A stretch of 64,000 nucleotides of DNA from Sisyra terminalis (Eukaryota; Arthropoda; Insecta; Neuroptera; Sisyridae). The notes beneath the pieces were generated by a model. The model made no database searches and had not been told where the DNA came from. It saw only the letters and a list, made by a program, of their open reading frames with translations. This document shows, piece after piece, positions 1 through 11,422 of the stretch. Location of the stretch: contig OY292279.1 of assembly GCA_958496175.1 (NCBI GenBank), forward strand, positions 10,416,001-10,480,000. The letters are read 5' to 3'. Both the position numbers and the translations under genes were made by a program. The first letter of the stretch is position 1. Each line of letters begins with the position of its first letter.

Positions 1-409
1 GTAACTTCGAAAATATTCACCGGAACGATATGAAATTTTCTGTATGTTTTCTGAAATATATGTACATTAAGAAAAGAAAATTACAAAAAAAAAAAAACGT
101 TTTTTTGAAAATTCTTACTGTATATAACCCCTTAAGCCCCAAATAATTAAATGAGTTTCTTATCTTCCACGCTTTTCATCCAATTTTCATTTTCCATTAT
201 TCAATTTTCCCTATTCTTTTCGGGAAGTTTTCTATATCCCTTTGACGTTTCTAAGGGCTCTATGTATATTTTAAAGTAGGTAGGTAGGCAACCAGTGGTA
301 CTTTTATGTATAAAAGGTTAGTAGACTAATAGTATTAAATTTTTGGACAATCTTACAATGGAAATTAGTGGCTATATTTCCTGGAAATCAAAAAATTTAT
401 AGAATATCT
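1..409. other. Left edge, no gene
   Basis: AT-rich. 40-140 is a fragment of the GGGGTTATATACAG element (see 13020). 165-330 (CCCTTTGACGTTTC, TAGGCAACCAGTGGTACTTT) is a segment repeated at 7260-7410, 8520-8670 and 17740-17870. No coding sequence recognised. Confidence 0.7.
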
Positions 410-624
410 GGCTCAAGCACACCCACAATCTGGCAACGTTGCATTTTCGACTTTGTTTTTAATTTAATTCGCGATTTTTTTGATGATTTAAGTCTAATAT
501 GGTATAATTCTCTCTTTTGTGGCTAAATTTTCATGATGGACCGATTTAATTGTGAATTAAATTGAAAACAAAGTCGAAAATGCAACGTTGCCAGATTGTG
601 GGTGTGTTAAAGTACACTTGAGCC
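410..624. mobile_element. CAACGTTGCC hairpin MITE, copy a
   Basis: A 215-bp inverted repeat with ends TGGCTCAAG, arms CACAATCTGGCAACGTTGCA and TTTCGACTTTGTTTTTAATT, and an AT-rich centre. It sits inside a larger inverted repeat (about 368-663) whose outer arms (TTTCCTGGAAATCAAAAAAT; AGAATATCTGGCTCAAG) differ from those around other copies. Confidence 0.85.
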
Positions 625-671
625 AGATATTCTATCAATTTGTTGATTTCTAGGAAATATTGGCATATTAT

Positions 672-800
672 ACAGGTGACCTCATCAGATGACGTATCCA
701 GAAGAAATTCGTACATATCTTCAGACTGATCGAAATTTCAAAATTCTTCGTATGACGTCATTTTTTTTCTAATGGGGCAACCTGTGTAGTTTATAAACTT
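672..800. mobile_element. TGACGTCA MITE, copy 1
   Basis: About 130 bp containing CGTACATATCTTCAGACTGA and TTCGTATGACGTCATTTTTT. Its ends pair as ACAGGT...ACCTGTGTAGTTTATAAA. Other copies are at 7425-7577 (same strand) and 21260-21423 and 39100-39250 (opposite strand). Confidence 0.8.
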
Positions 801-1806
801 TGTCGTCGATAAATTAGTGGGTTTGGACTATGTTGAAATAAAATAAAAAGCATTTACTGCGGAAAAAAATACTCTACATTGGTATGTTTAAATTATAAAT
901 CGATACGTATGGGGAATAGTCTCGGAAAATAGAACAAAACTTTAACGCTGAAATATTTATATTTGTCATTAGGCACGCATATGCTACGTGTATATTCTCC
1001 TGCGATTAAATACATATTTAAATAAATTAAAGCTGGAGGAAATAAATATTTCGGTAAGTATTACATGTCACGCATACTTTCCATACCACCAAAAGTCAAT
1101 ATCCTCCCGTTACTTATTTATCGAACGACAATTGTATGGGGAAAAAGAAAATGTCTATTTGAAGTTAATAATGAAGATGTTAAGACATTTATCGGAAAAA
1201 GTGTTTTAATATTTTTATGTGCATTTATTATTAAATGTGTTTATTTTTGTTAGCTTGGACAAAAGCGTTACATATATATCCTCTACATACTATACATATG
1301 ACACGTGGTTGGTCGCATTTGAAAAAGTAAGAAATTTGTATTTTGCATTTGTTGGCTCTCGACCTGGCTTCAAAACTCACTCAATCGCTCCCGTATCCCG
1401 GCTTCCCGATTTCCCGGGCACGCAGCCAAAATTTCCACTCACTAAATAGTAAACAGACTATACATCTAATCACGTCTTTGACATTAGGTGTTTAAAACAT
1501 CTTGGATTCAACATATACACAACATATACGTTAATGATAACTTATACGAAATGATTTAAGCACTAAATCTTAAGTGCATCATTCTTGATTTTATTGCCTC
1601 TTAAAACTTTAGTGTTTTACAAAATTTTTCAAACACTTTCCACGGCGAATTCAACACCATTTGGAAAGCCAAAATTGTTAATAAGAATCGGAATTTTGTT
1701 GATTTCTTAATACTTTTTCTAGAACGACTGCATCAAGTACTTAAACATTTCACTGTAAAAAATCAAATTTCACCAAAATAAGATTTTTTCGGTGACTTTG
1801 ATCAGT
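801..1806. other. No gene seen
   Basis: AT-rich. Open frames at 988-1449 overlap each other, lack a conserved domain and have no splice context. Presumed slowpoke intron. Confidence 0.6.
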
Positions 1807-2329
1807 TATACTGTGTATATAATGTATAGCATATATTGCGGTCCAATTTATGTAGTATAATCTGATATAATAATATATAAAAAGCATACCATAAACATAA
1901 ATTTGAACAGAAGTTCAAAAAAAAAATATTCGGGACGTATTGCCCAGATACGTATTTCGATTGCCAAGCAATCCTCAGTGGTCATCAAGTAGTTTGGATC
2001 ACTCCGTAACTGCTTTGTGATGATTCACTTTTGTGAACAGAAGTTCAAACAAAATTATTTGTAACGTATTGCCCAGATACGTATTTCGATTGCCAAGCAA
2101 ACTTCCTCAGTGGTGGTTCACAAAAGTGAATCATCACAAAACCGTTACGGAGTGATTCAAACTACTTGATGACCAATGAGGAAGATTGCTTGGCAATCGA
2201 AATACGTCACGAATATTTTTGTTTCAACTTCTGTTCAAATTTATGTTTATAGTATGATTTTTATATATTATTATATTAAATTATACTACATAAATTGGAC
2301 CGCAATATATCCTATATATTGTATACACA
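1807..2329. mobile_element. Palindromic MITE, TATACTGTGTATA termini, enlarged form
   Basis: Same family as 31206-31522, but the internal ACGTATTTCGATTGCCAAGC / CAAACTACTTGATGA module is present several times in alternating orientation (about 1920-2010, 2035-2110, 2130-2215), giving 523 bp rather than 317. Non-coding. Confidence 0.8.
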
Positions 2330-2594
2330 TCAAATTTCACGATTGATTCATCGTTTTTTTCAAAAAAAATTTCTTCATTATTTCATAGAGATGTCATAAA
2401 ACAATAGAACAGTAAGAACAGTAAGAACTGCGTTCTTGTACAATTAAAATGTGTCATTCAACATTAAAAAGAAAGACAAATTAGAACCATTTATCCTACA
2501 AATATCTATCAATTCCTCTATACAAATTTTGGCTAGTTTTACGACTCTATTTCCTTTAATGTCTCTATGAATTAGTCTTAACCATTACTTTATA

Positions 2595-3560
2595 TAAAAC
2601 TCTATACACCTGCGACTTCGTCAGCGTAAATCAATAATACTAGTTATCGAGACAAGCATCTTAAAACCTAATCTTATCCTACAAATTTCTATCAATTCTT
2701 TTATACAAATTTCGGCTAGTTTGAGGACTCTATTCCCTTTAATATTTCTATGAATTAGTCTTAACTTAGTTTTTCTATTGGTTTATATAAAACTAGTCAT
2801 TACCCGCGACTTCGTCAGCGTAAAACGATAATAATGTTTATAGAAAAAAACCTATCAAAATTGAATTTTTCATATAAGAAACTTTCATGAATTTTACAAC
2901 ATTAAAGGTTTTTCCCTATTAAAATTGATGAAATATCTTTGTTTTTTAAATTTTTTTTGGATTATTCAGGAATAAAGACAAGATCTTCCGATTTTTGGGC
3001 CAATTATCTCATCTTAGGAAGTCAAAAGAAGAAAAACAAAATTTTTGGAGTTTGGATTTTTATGACCAAAAAAAAATTAAAAAAATTGTAAATATAAATA
3101 TTATTACTTTTTCTATTGGCTTATATAAAACTAGTCAATACTGCGACTTTGTCAGCGTAAATCAATAATACTAGTTATCGAGAAAAGCATCAAAATTTTA
3201 TTTTTCTTCTTTGGAACATTAAGCAATTTATATTTGCAACATTTACAGGGTATTTCCTATTAAAACTAGTGAAATTTCTTTGTTTTTTTAAATTTTCTTT
3301 GGATTATTAGGGAATAAAAATAAGATCTCTCGATTTTCGGGACAATTATTCTTCTTTAGGAATCCAGAAGTTGAAAAATATTTTTTTTGAGTTTTAATTT
3401 TATTTTTCATTTTAAATATGAAAAAACAATTTTTAAAAATTTGCGTATGTAAATAGCAGTATGGACTATATTTAAGAATTTTTTCATAAGCATCGGCCAT
3501 CGCTAAAACTATCCCTGTTAAACTTAAAATCAATCTTTTTCCTCCAAAAAGAGTAATTAT
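2595..3560. repeat. Three tandem-like copies of a GCGACTTCGTCAGCGTAAA repeat
   Basis: The module TTTATATAAAACTAGTCA, then CTGCGACTT(C/T)GTCAGCGTAA and AATACTAGTTATCGAGA, starts near 2595, 2780 and 3120. A diverging AT-rich body with TTTTTTAAATTTT(C/T)TTTGGATTATT follows. It resembles common insect retroelement/Helitron-associated repeats; family not assigned. Short frames here show no domain. Confidence 0.6.
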
Positions 3561-3639
3561 CGTTTTTGTTTATCTTTCAGAACAGAATTTCCCCAAACAT
3601 TTTTGGAACCACATCATGGGCACCATTCACTTGTGCACT

Positions 3640-3755
3640 TGTATACCCATTAGAAAAATCCCCACACGAAAGTTGCCCATATAGAAATTTACTCACTTAG
3701 AGTAAATGTGGGCAACTTTCGTATGAGGAATTTTCTAGGGGACAACTATCATAGA
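3640..3755. repeat. Small palindrome
   Basis: Inverted arms TAGAAAAATCCCCACACGAA and AAGTTGCCCA... against TGGGCAACTTTCGTATGAGG and AATTTTCTAGGGG around a 30-bp loop containing TTACTCACTTAGAGTAAA. It shares its end type with 38068-38397. Confidence 0.65.
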
Positions 3756-4840
3756 TCCTTGTTCTATAGTCATAAGTTTTATTAATGGAAAATTGAGTTT
3801 TTCATTTAAGAAACATAAATTTTCGATTTTAGAAAGAAATTGTTGACGAACATATTTTCGAACCGCACACCAGGGGCGTTGCCCCACATTTAGAAAAATG
3901 TCTCTAAGTGGTACATTTATGCAAGGGTGGTAACTTAACAAAGGCTTTTCCTATGAAAAAGGAGTGAATTGTCTTTGGTCATAAAATTTCTTTTTCCTAC
4001 CATTAAATTCTTAAAATCAAAAGTATAATTCAGAATTGCGGTACTGATTAGATCAGTGGTTCTTAGTCGAGCTTCGGTGAGTCAGTCTTACAGGTTCGGC
4101 TAATATACTGTACACGTACTATACCTATAAATATATACCTATGTTTTGAACATGAAAAAAAATATTTGCCCATATGAAAATAAGGGGGCCAATACCTCCA
4201 ACATGGTTAAGAACCACTGGATTATATTATAAAATGGAGTCTTAAGACTTCGTCACCTATATATATAAGCAAAAAGGTTTTCCTCCTCTTTAGATTTATC
4301 CCCATTGAATTTAGAATAGGAATTGGAAATAATTTTTCTTTGGATTTTCGATCCACAAATTAAAGATCATTTCTTCAAATTTTTCACCAAATTGTACCCC
4401 TCTCCCCTTAAACAATAATCTTTCGACGTCCATATCAGCTTACATCAAAAAATTTTCATCAGAATTGTGACGAAAAGTTAAATGAAATTCCAAAGAAAAA
4501 CCAATGTTAATTACTTATAAATTTAGCATGGAATTATTAAGGGTTGTTAAAGTTTTCCCCCTAAATGACTTAATAAGTCGAACATTAGCCGTAATGATAT
4601 CAACATTGACCGAAAAGAAAAGTGATGCCATTTTTCTGCAGCTTATCGTGGAAATATAATGATGGTACACTTAGTGCCGTCATCTGCGGAAAATATTCCA
4701 TTTATTATTGAAATGCAAATTTTATGTAAACGTCCGGGAAACGATAGTTTGCCATTCGTCGTCGGAGCCAATAGCGCGATCATTAAACGATCCATTGCAT
4801 TAAATTTTGCATTCGCAAAATATAAAATCGTATATACATA
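3756..4840. other. No gene seen
   Basis: AT-rich presumed slowpoke intron. A short frame at 4659-4841 has no recognisable domain. Confidence 0.6.
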
Positions 4841-5841
4841 ATATTAGACCGATTCAAAAAAAAATGATGATTTTTTTTCTTAATTATATCGAAAATATTG
4901 TTGGGAATGACAAAAAAAAATCCTGTGAAAGTTTAAGCTCTTAATATTAATATTAAGAGGTGCCCCTTCGCAAATTTCGATTTTCAATTTAAATAACATG
5001 GGAACAATATTCTCTTGCACTTTAGAATTTTATAGCTCACGTTGGTGACAATATTTCGGAATGACCAAAGTTTATCCTTGTAGAAAATTGAACGATCTAC
5101 AAAAAAGGTCTCGAACAAGTTTTTGATATATTTATTTCTTCAAAAGTTATTCGAGGTCAAAGTTGAACTAAAGAGAAATTTTAATATTTTTTCAATTTTT
5201 TGACTCAACCATTAATTTTATGAGTAAATTTTATAGGACATTTTTTGTAGAGCACTTTTTTTTCTATAACTTTTCTCTATAAAAGTTTTTGATATTTTTC
5301 ACAGATCCTAAGTTATTTGCATTAAACTGAAAATTCCTTGAATTATTATATTTTTAACATATTTTTTTTTTTATTTTAATTAAATAACTTAGGACCTGTG
5401 AAAAATATCAAAAACTTTTATGGAGATAAGTTATAGAAAAAACAGTGCTCTACAAAAAATGTCCTATAAAATTTTTTCATAAAATTGATGGTTGCGACAA
5501 AAAATTGAAAAAATATTAAAATTTCTCTTTAGTTCAACTTTCACCTCGAATAACTTTTGAAGGAATAAATATATCAAAAACTTGGTTAGAGACCTTTTTT
5601 GTAGATCTTTCAATTTTCTACAAGAATATACCTTGTTCATTCCGAAATATTGTCACCAACGTGAGCTATAAAATTCCAAAGTGCAAGAGAATATTATTTA
5701 AAAGGAAAATCGAAATTTACGATGCGGCACCTCTTAATATTAATGTTAAGAGCTTAAACTTTCACAGGATTTTTTTTGTCATTCCCAGCAATATTTTCGA
5801 TATAATTAAGAAAAAAAAAATAATATTTTTTTTTGAATCCG

Positions 5842-5849
<8 letters not shown>
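4841..5849. mobile_element. 1.0-kb hairpin element, TATTAGACCGATTC ends
   Basis: Arms 4841-5335 and 5345-5849 are inverted copies sharing TATCGAAAATATTGTTGGGA, CTCACGTTGGTGACAATATT and GAACTAAAGAGAAATTTTAA. The right end runs into a TA microsatellite (5846-5877). Related ends occur at 12790-12900 and 14070-14180 (AAAATATTGTTCAAGATGAC). Non-coding. Confidence 0.83.

Positions 5850-5877
<28 letters not shown>
5846..5877. repeat. (TA)n microsatellite
   Basis: About 16 uninterrupted TA units at the right end of the hairpin element 4841-5849. They possibly expanded from the element's target dinucleotides. Confidence 0.85.
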
Positions 5878-5880
<3 letters not shown>

Positions 5881-7424
5881 CACACCAAGAAACGTTTGCA
5901 CTTTTCACGAGAGTCGACTGGAAAAACAATCTAATAAATCTCAATTGGACGTTTGGTCCATTCTTTTGCCCTATCTAATTATAAAGCTGGGATGATATTT
6001 TCTTTTCGGGGTAGTTTAGTGAAGAAAATGGAAAAGTTTTTATGTCATAAAAATTATGCAAGAATTTTGCCATTTGGTTTACAAATCGTTCTAAAAAAAT
6101 GCATAATTTGGACGTCTAATAATATTTACTTTAAAAATTGATGCATTACTGCACCAAAAATCAATTAATCCCAACAAAAAACAAGGGTAGGAGTTTCAAT
6201 TGATCATAGTTGGGTAAAATTAGGAAATTTTTTTTAACAATTCCATGACTTTCCGAAACTTTTCACAAAGGGGTGCAATTATAACATATTTCAAGCCACA
6301 ATTCAAACAAAAACTAACTAAGGAAATAATAAATATTGATATTTGTATATTATAAATAGAGTAAATATATACACAATAGGGTGGTTCGTGACAGGGGTGT
6401 GTGTTTTTTTTTTAATTCTTATATTCCCCGAGGTATAACGTTAGTAACATAATAGACACGAATTCCCAGACAATTTTAATCAATTATCCTCTAAAAAAGT
6501 TCAATTTTCCACTAAAATTTATTTTAAAAATGGCTGCTATAAACTTGTTTCGTTCTTTAAATTTTCAGTCGTTGACCAATTAACCAATAACAATAAAATA
6601 GAGGTATATAATTGTTGCCTCAAATTTGAACTATCATGTCATTGGTTTCAACTGTCATTTCGATTTGTCAGTTGGGTTCATGTTGAGCTATGAATATTTC
6701 ATGGAAAGTTACTAGTTTTCAAATGAAAGAATAAATTGACTACTTATACATAGGTACTGTATGTATCTTGTAGATTTTGCCCATAAAATATCATGTATAG
6801 ATTTGTATAAACAACCCTTAATAACAACGTCCAAAAAATTATATTAATACAACAGTAACTGTATGTATTATTGACTCATTTATTTACAAAATAAAAGTTA
6901 AAAATAAAGTAGAAAATACAAAGTTACTAAATATTGATGGCCCTTAAAGAAAATGAGCCGTTTTATTGTATTAACAAAGGATTTTGATCGAATTTTCGCG
7001 AATTAATTAGACCATAATTTGACGTGCCTGATCCACAGGAATACCAAACAGAATATAGATTTCTCATTAGTTAAATGCATTAAAACGTTTCACAATACTT
7101 TTCATAAAATTAAGCAAAACATTATGCGGAAAACTATGATTTTATTTTCGATAAATCGATTGGGAAACACCTAAATGAGGCCCATTTAAAACCAATTAAA
7201 CTCCAATTAACTAACTTATTTACTGATATTTCGGATTATTTTTTTATCTCTTTCGTTTTTTTATCCAATTTTGATTTTCTATTATTCAATTTTCCATTTT
7301 GATTTTCCTTATTCCTTTCCCAAAGTTTTCTAAATCCCTTTGACGTTTCCTAAGGGCTCAATGTATATTTTTAAGTAGTTAGGCAACCAGTGGTACTTTC
7401 ATGTATAAATAGTTAATTCTATCC
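5878..7424. other. No gene seen
   Basis: AT-rich. From 7205 it is the first copy of the host segment that recurs at 8481-8690. No coding sequence. Confidence 0.6.
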
Positions 7425-7577
7425 AAGGTTTATAAAATACAGAGGTGGCCTGATGCACTACGTGACGTATACAGAAGAAACTCGTACATATCTTCAGACT
7501 GATTCAAATTTTGAAAATTCTTCGTATGACGTCATTTTTTTTTCTAATGGGGCAACCCGTGTAATTTATAAACCTTG
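7425..7577. mobile_element. TGACGTCA MITE, copy 2
   Basis: About 153 bp with inverted ends AAGGTTTATAAAATAC and GTAATTTATAAACCTT. Internal CATATCTTCAGACTGATTCA and TTCGTATGACGTCA are as in the other copies. Confidence 0.82.
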
Positions 7578-7670
7578 AATTCTATCGTCTTTAATTTCTA
7601 TTCTGCTTATCAATGCTACGAATTGATTTTTATTTCAATTATAGAAAAAATAGAGAAATGTATATAATAT

Positions 7671-8480
7671 ATTAGGATGATTTTTTTTTAACTTTTTTTT
7701 TTGGTGAAATTTCGGAAATTGTTGGAAATACCAAAAAAAAAATCTCTGAAATTTTGAGCCCTTAATATTAATTTTAAGTCCTCGACCAAGACGTGTAAAG
7801 ATTTCCCATTGAAAATACACGGAAAATTTGATTTTTTATTTTTAAATTTCTATATCTCAGCGGCATTTCATGGGATCGCTTTTACCGAAAATGGTTTTTT
7901 TCTCAGAATTAAACGCTCTACAAAAGTGCCCATTGCGACAAAGTCGTAACTCACACCGGTGAGGTAGTACGGGCCACTGAACCTGATTTTTCCATAAAAT
8001 TCAAGACTAAATATCTCGTTTAATATTGATCTAAACGATTTGGTCTACTGGAACTTTTTTGTAGGAAATCAAATTTTCTACAAGTTTTTCATTTACAATT
8101 TTTCCGTAGCTCTTGTTCTTTACGAGATAAATGCAAAAAAACGTCAATTTTATGGAAAAATCAGGTTCAGTGGCCCGTACTACCTCACCGGTGTGAGTTA
8201 CGACTTTGTCGCAATGGGCACTTTTGTAGAGCGTTTAATTCTGAGAAAAAAACCATTTTCGGTAAAAGCGATCCCATGAAATGCCGCTGAGATATAGAAA
8301 TTTAAAAATAAAAAACCAGAGTTTCCGTGTATTTTCAATGGGAAATCTTTACAGGTCTTGGTCGAGGACTTAAACTAATATTAAGTGCTCAAACTTTCAG
8401 GGAATTTTTTTTTTTTTGGTATTTCCAAAAAAATTTCACGATGGGTCCAAAAAAAAAAGTAAAAAAAAAATTACCCTAAT
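7671..8480. mobile_element. 0.8-kb hairpin element, ATTAGGATGA ends
   Basis: Inverted arms (about 7671-8025 and 8100-8480) share TTGGAAATACCAAAAAAAAA, TCCTCGACCAAGACGTGTAA, CAGCGGCATTTCATGGGATC, GGTAGTACGGGCCACTGAAC and TCACACCGGTGAGG. The same arm recurs once in the element at 13020-13918. Flanking DNA (7205-7425 and 8481-8690) is a direct repeat, so the element lies between two copies of the host segment. Confidence 0.83.
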
Positions 8481-9153
8481 ATTTACTGATAATTCGGATT
8501 ATTTTATCGTATTTTCTTCGTTTTTTTATCCAATTTCGAATTTCCATTATTCAATTTTCCATTTTGATTTTCCTTATTCTACTCCCAAAGTTTTCTAAAT
8601 CCCTTTGACGTTTCCTAAGGGCTCTAGGTATATTTTTAAGTAGTTAGGCAACCAGTGCTATTTCCATGTATAAAGGGTTAATTCTATCGTAATTTCTATC
8701 CTTATCAAGTGTACGAATTGATTTGCACATATGTCGGCAAAAACAGAGAATAAATATTGTAAACACATACGGGAGAGTGAAAAACAATAATTCTCTGAAA
8801 TTTGAACAGGGGTAATCAAAAATTATTTGATTTTTCCAAATCATTTCAATTCTTTACAACTCCCAAGTAAGTCCCAACAGTTGGAAACTTCAAATTACAT
8901 TTTATGTGATAAAATATTTTTTTTTGGCGAAATAAGATACGATTTTATTGGTCCAGCTCGAATTGATTAACGCTGTAGAATTCGCAAAGAGTTTAGATAT
9001 GATTTATCGCAAAGCTTCCGGATTGATAGCAAAAAACGGTTGAAAATTTGACACAATTCCAAGTCTTTTTGTCGTCGGTGATAAATAACATAATTGGACG
9101 TGTGGGGGTTGCAAAAAAAACTTAAAAAAATCCTTTAATATATAATAGTTATA
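8481..9153. other. No gene seen
   Basis: 8481-8690 repeats 7205-7425. The remainder is AT-rich without recognisable content. Confidence 0.6.
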
Positions 9154-10905
9154 TGGAATATCCTTGATGTGTTTTTTCTCGAATTTTGAAACTTTGATTA
9201 ATTGGTCTTAACAGAGATGACCCCCACTTGTATACGTAAATAATATGTCAATTTTCAATGATTATAATTTCCCATAGATTATTTCACCAGAAACCCACAC
9301 AACTGTACATCAGTAGAATAAAATTTATGATTTTTTAAGGATATTCTGAAGGTATGTCAAAATCTTCACACAAAAAATGGTCCACGCAGACGAAATCACG
9401 TGTAACTATTATGTTTTTTCAGAAGAAGAAATTGGTGGTTCAAGTCCATTTTAGCACACCCACAATCTGGCAACGTTGCATTTTCGACTTTTTTTTTAAT
9501 TTAATTCGCGATTAAATCGCTCCACAATAAAAACTTAGCCACAAAAGAGAGAATTATACCATGTTCGAAGTGAATTAACAAAAATATCGCGAAATATTAG
9601 TAATGTGGAATATCCTTGATATGTTTTTGCTCGAATTTTGAGACTTTGATTAATTGGTTTTAACAAAGATGACTCCACTTGTGTACGTAATTAATACGTC
9701 AATTTTCAATGATTTTAATTTCCCATAGATTATTTCACCAGAAACCCAAAAAAATGTACATCAGTAGCATAAAATTGATCATTTCTTAAGGATATTCTGA
9801 AGGTATGTCAAAATGTTCACACCAAAATGGTCCACGCAGACGAAATCACGGGTAATTATTATGTTTTTTTTAAAAGAAGAAATTGGTGGTTCAAGTCCAT
9901 TTTAGCACATCCACAATCTGGCAATGTTGCATTTTCGATTTTGTTTTTAATTTAATTCGCGAATAAATCGGTCCATAATGAAAATTTAGCCACAAAAGGG
10001 AGAATTATACCATATTAGAATTGAATTAACAAAAATATCGCGAATTAAATTTAAAACAAAGTCGAAAATGCAACGATGCCAGATTGTGGGTGTGCTAAAG
10101 TACACTTGAGCCAAAAATTTAGCCACAAAAGAGAGAATTATACCATGTTCGAAGTGAATTAACAAAAATATCGCGAAATATTAGTAATGTGGAATATCCT
10201 TGATATGTTTTTGCTCGAATTTTGAGACTTTGATTAATTGGTTTTAACAAAGATGACTCCACTTGTGTACGTAATTAATACGTCAATTTTCAATGATTTT
10301 AATTTCCCATAGATTATTTCACCAGAAACCCAAAAAAATGTACATCAGTAGCATAAAATTTATAATTTCTTATGGATATTCTGAAGGTATGTCAAAATGT
10401 CCAAATAAAAAATGGTCCACGCAGATGAAATCACGGGTAATTATTATGTTTTTTCAGAAGAAGAAATTGTGTTTCAAGTCCATTTTAGCACACCCACAAT
10501 CTGGCAACGTTGTATTTTCGATTTTGTTTTTAATTTAATTCGCGATTAAATCGGTCCATAATAAAAATTTGGTTCATGTGTACTTTAGCACACCCACAAT
10601 CTGGCAATGTTGCATTTTCGATTTTGTTTTTAATTTAATTCGCGATTAAATCGGTCCATAATGAAAATTTCACCAAAAAAAGGAGAATAATACCATATTA
10701 GAATTGAATTAACAAAAATATCGCGAATTAAATTTAAAACAAAGTGGAAAATGCAACGTTGCCAGATTGTGGGTGTGCTAAAGTACACTTGAGCCAAAAA
10801 TTTAGCCACAAAAGAGAGAATTGTACCATGTTAGAAGTGAATTAACGAAACTATCGCGAATTAAAGTAAAAATAAAGTCGAAAATGCAACGTTGCCAGAT
10901 TTGAG
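9154..10905. repeat. Tandem array alternating a 0.3-kb unit with CAACGTTGCC hairpins
   Basis: A unit starting TGGAATATCCTTGAT(G/A)TG and running through CCACTTGT(A/G)TACGTAA, CCCATAGATTATTTCACCAG and AATGGTCCACGCAGA occurs at 9154, 9605 and 10190. Each is followed by a whole or partial CAACGTTGCC hairpin (9445-9590 partial; 9893-10110 full; 10480-10570 partial; 10572-10796 full; 10797-10905 partial). The stretch from 10118 repeats that from 9531, giving a ~0.59-kb direct duplication. It lies within the slowpoke intron, 60 bp or more from the coding exon. Non-coding. Confidence 0.82.
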
Positions 10906-11116
10906 CCGAAATTGTATCCATTTTAGAATATGTTATGATTCTCAGATGAAGACATAGTTCTTAAGTTAAACCACAATAAAACTGTTGAACTGAAAAGCCC
11001 CTTGTGGGCATTCTGGGATTATAAAATGAGGTAATCGCAACGTTGCAGAAAACGTTTGCGATAAGAAGCCATAGGAAATGGTTTTCCATTTGGATAAGAT
11101 TTTGAGCGGAACTTAC

Positions 11117-11422
11117 CAAAATGCGTCCGGTGGTGGTTTGGCCTGAGATTAATTCACCGGCCCAATCTTTCGCCTCGGTCATAAACGTGCCCTCAAACTC
11201 CTGCTTGCCCCTGGCGGCCTTTTGCTCCTTCTGCTTGGGGTCGTTCGGTGCATACTCGACCTCTTTGCGACAACACAGGAACGCAAACGCCCGCCATAAC
11301 AATACGACCATCAAACCAGCCAGAAACGTGAAGATGCTCGACAACAAAAAACACCACCATTTTCGAACTTTGAGACACTCGTCGATCGTTGGCGGCTCAG
11401 TAGCCGCTTCGTCGCACGTCAT
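11117..11422 (-). CDS. slo: slowpoke (BK calcium- and voltage-gated K+ channel), first coding exon only
   Basis: Partial gene: one exon of 102 codons from ATG 11422-11420 to a GTAAGT donor at 11116-11111, phase 0. The product is the pore-forming subunit of the plasma-membrane BK channel. The exon carries the extracellular N-terminus, the S0 helix (KVRKWWCFLLSSIFTFLAGL, then a run ending in WRAFAF), the CCRKE cysteine pair of the S0-S1 linker (a palmitoylation site in mammalian BK), and the highly conserved EFEGTFMTEAKDWAGELISG block ending TTTGRIL. This is close to insect slowpoke. An in-frame TAA at 11503-11501 lies upstream. The frame is open from there, with a possible acceptor just before a GTG at 11470, so a longer N-terminus joined to an upstream exon is possible; I chose the first in-frame ATG. 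I found no further slowpoke exon between 1 and 11110, so the gene continues past the left edge across a large repeat-filled intron. Confidence 0.93.

Noticed and set aside
1807..2329. CRISPR-like spaced repeats in 1920-2215
   Set aside because: The repeats alternate in orientation and belong to a palindromic MITE in a eukaryotic genome.
8040..8279. Similar open frames at 8040-8279 (+) and 13377-13613 (-)
   Set aside because: The matching peptides arise only because both lie in arms of the same hairpin repeat; no transposase or other domain is present.
1..11110. Search for downstream slowpoke exons (S1 onward) on the minus strand
   Set aside because: No frame resembling the next conserved channel segments was found; the region is repeats, so the exons are presumably beyond the left edge.
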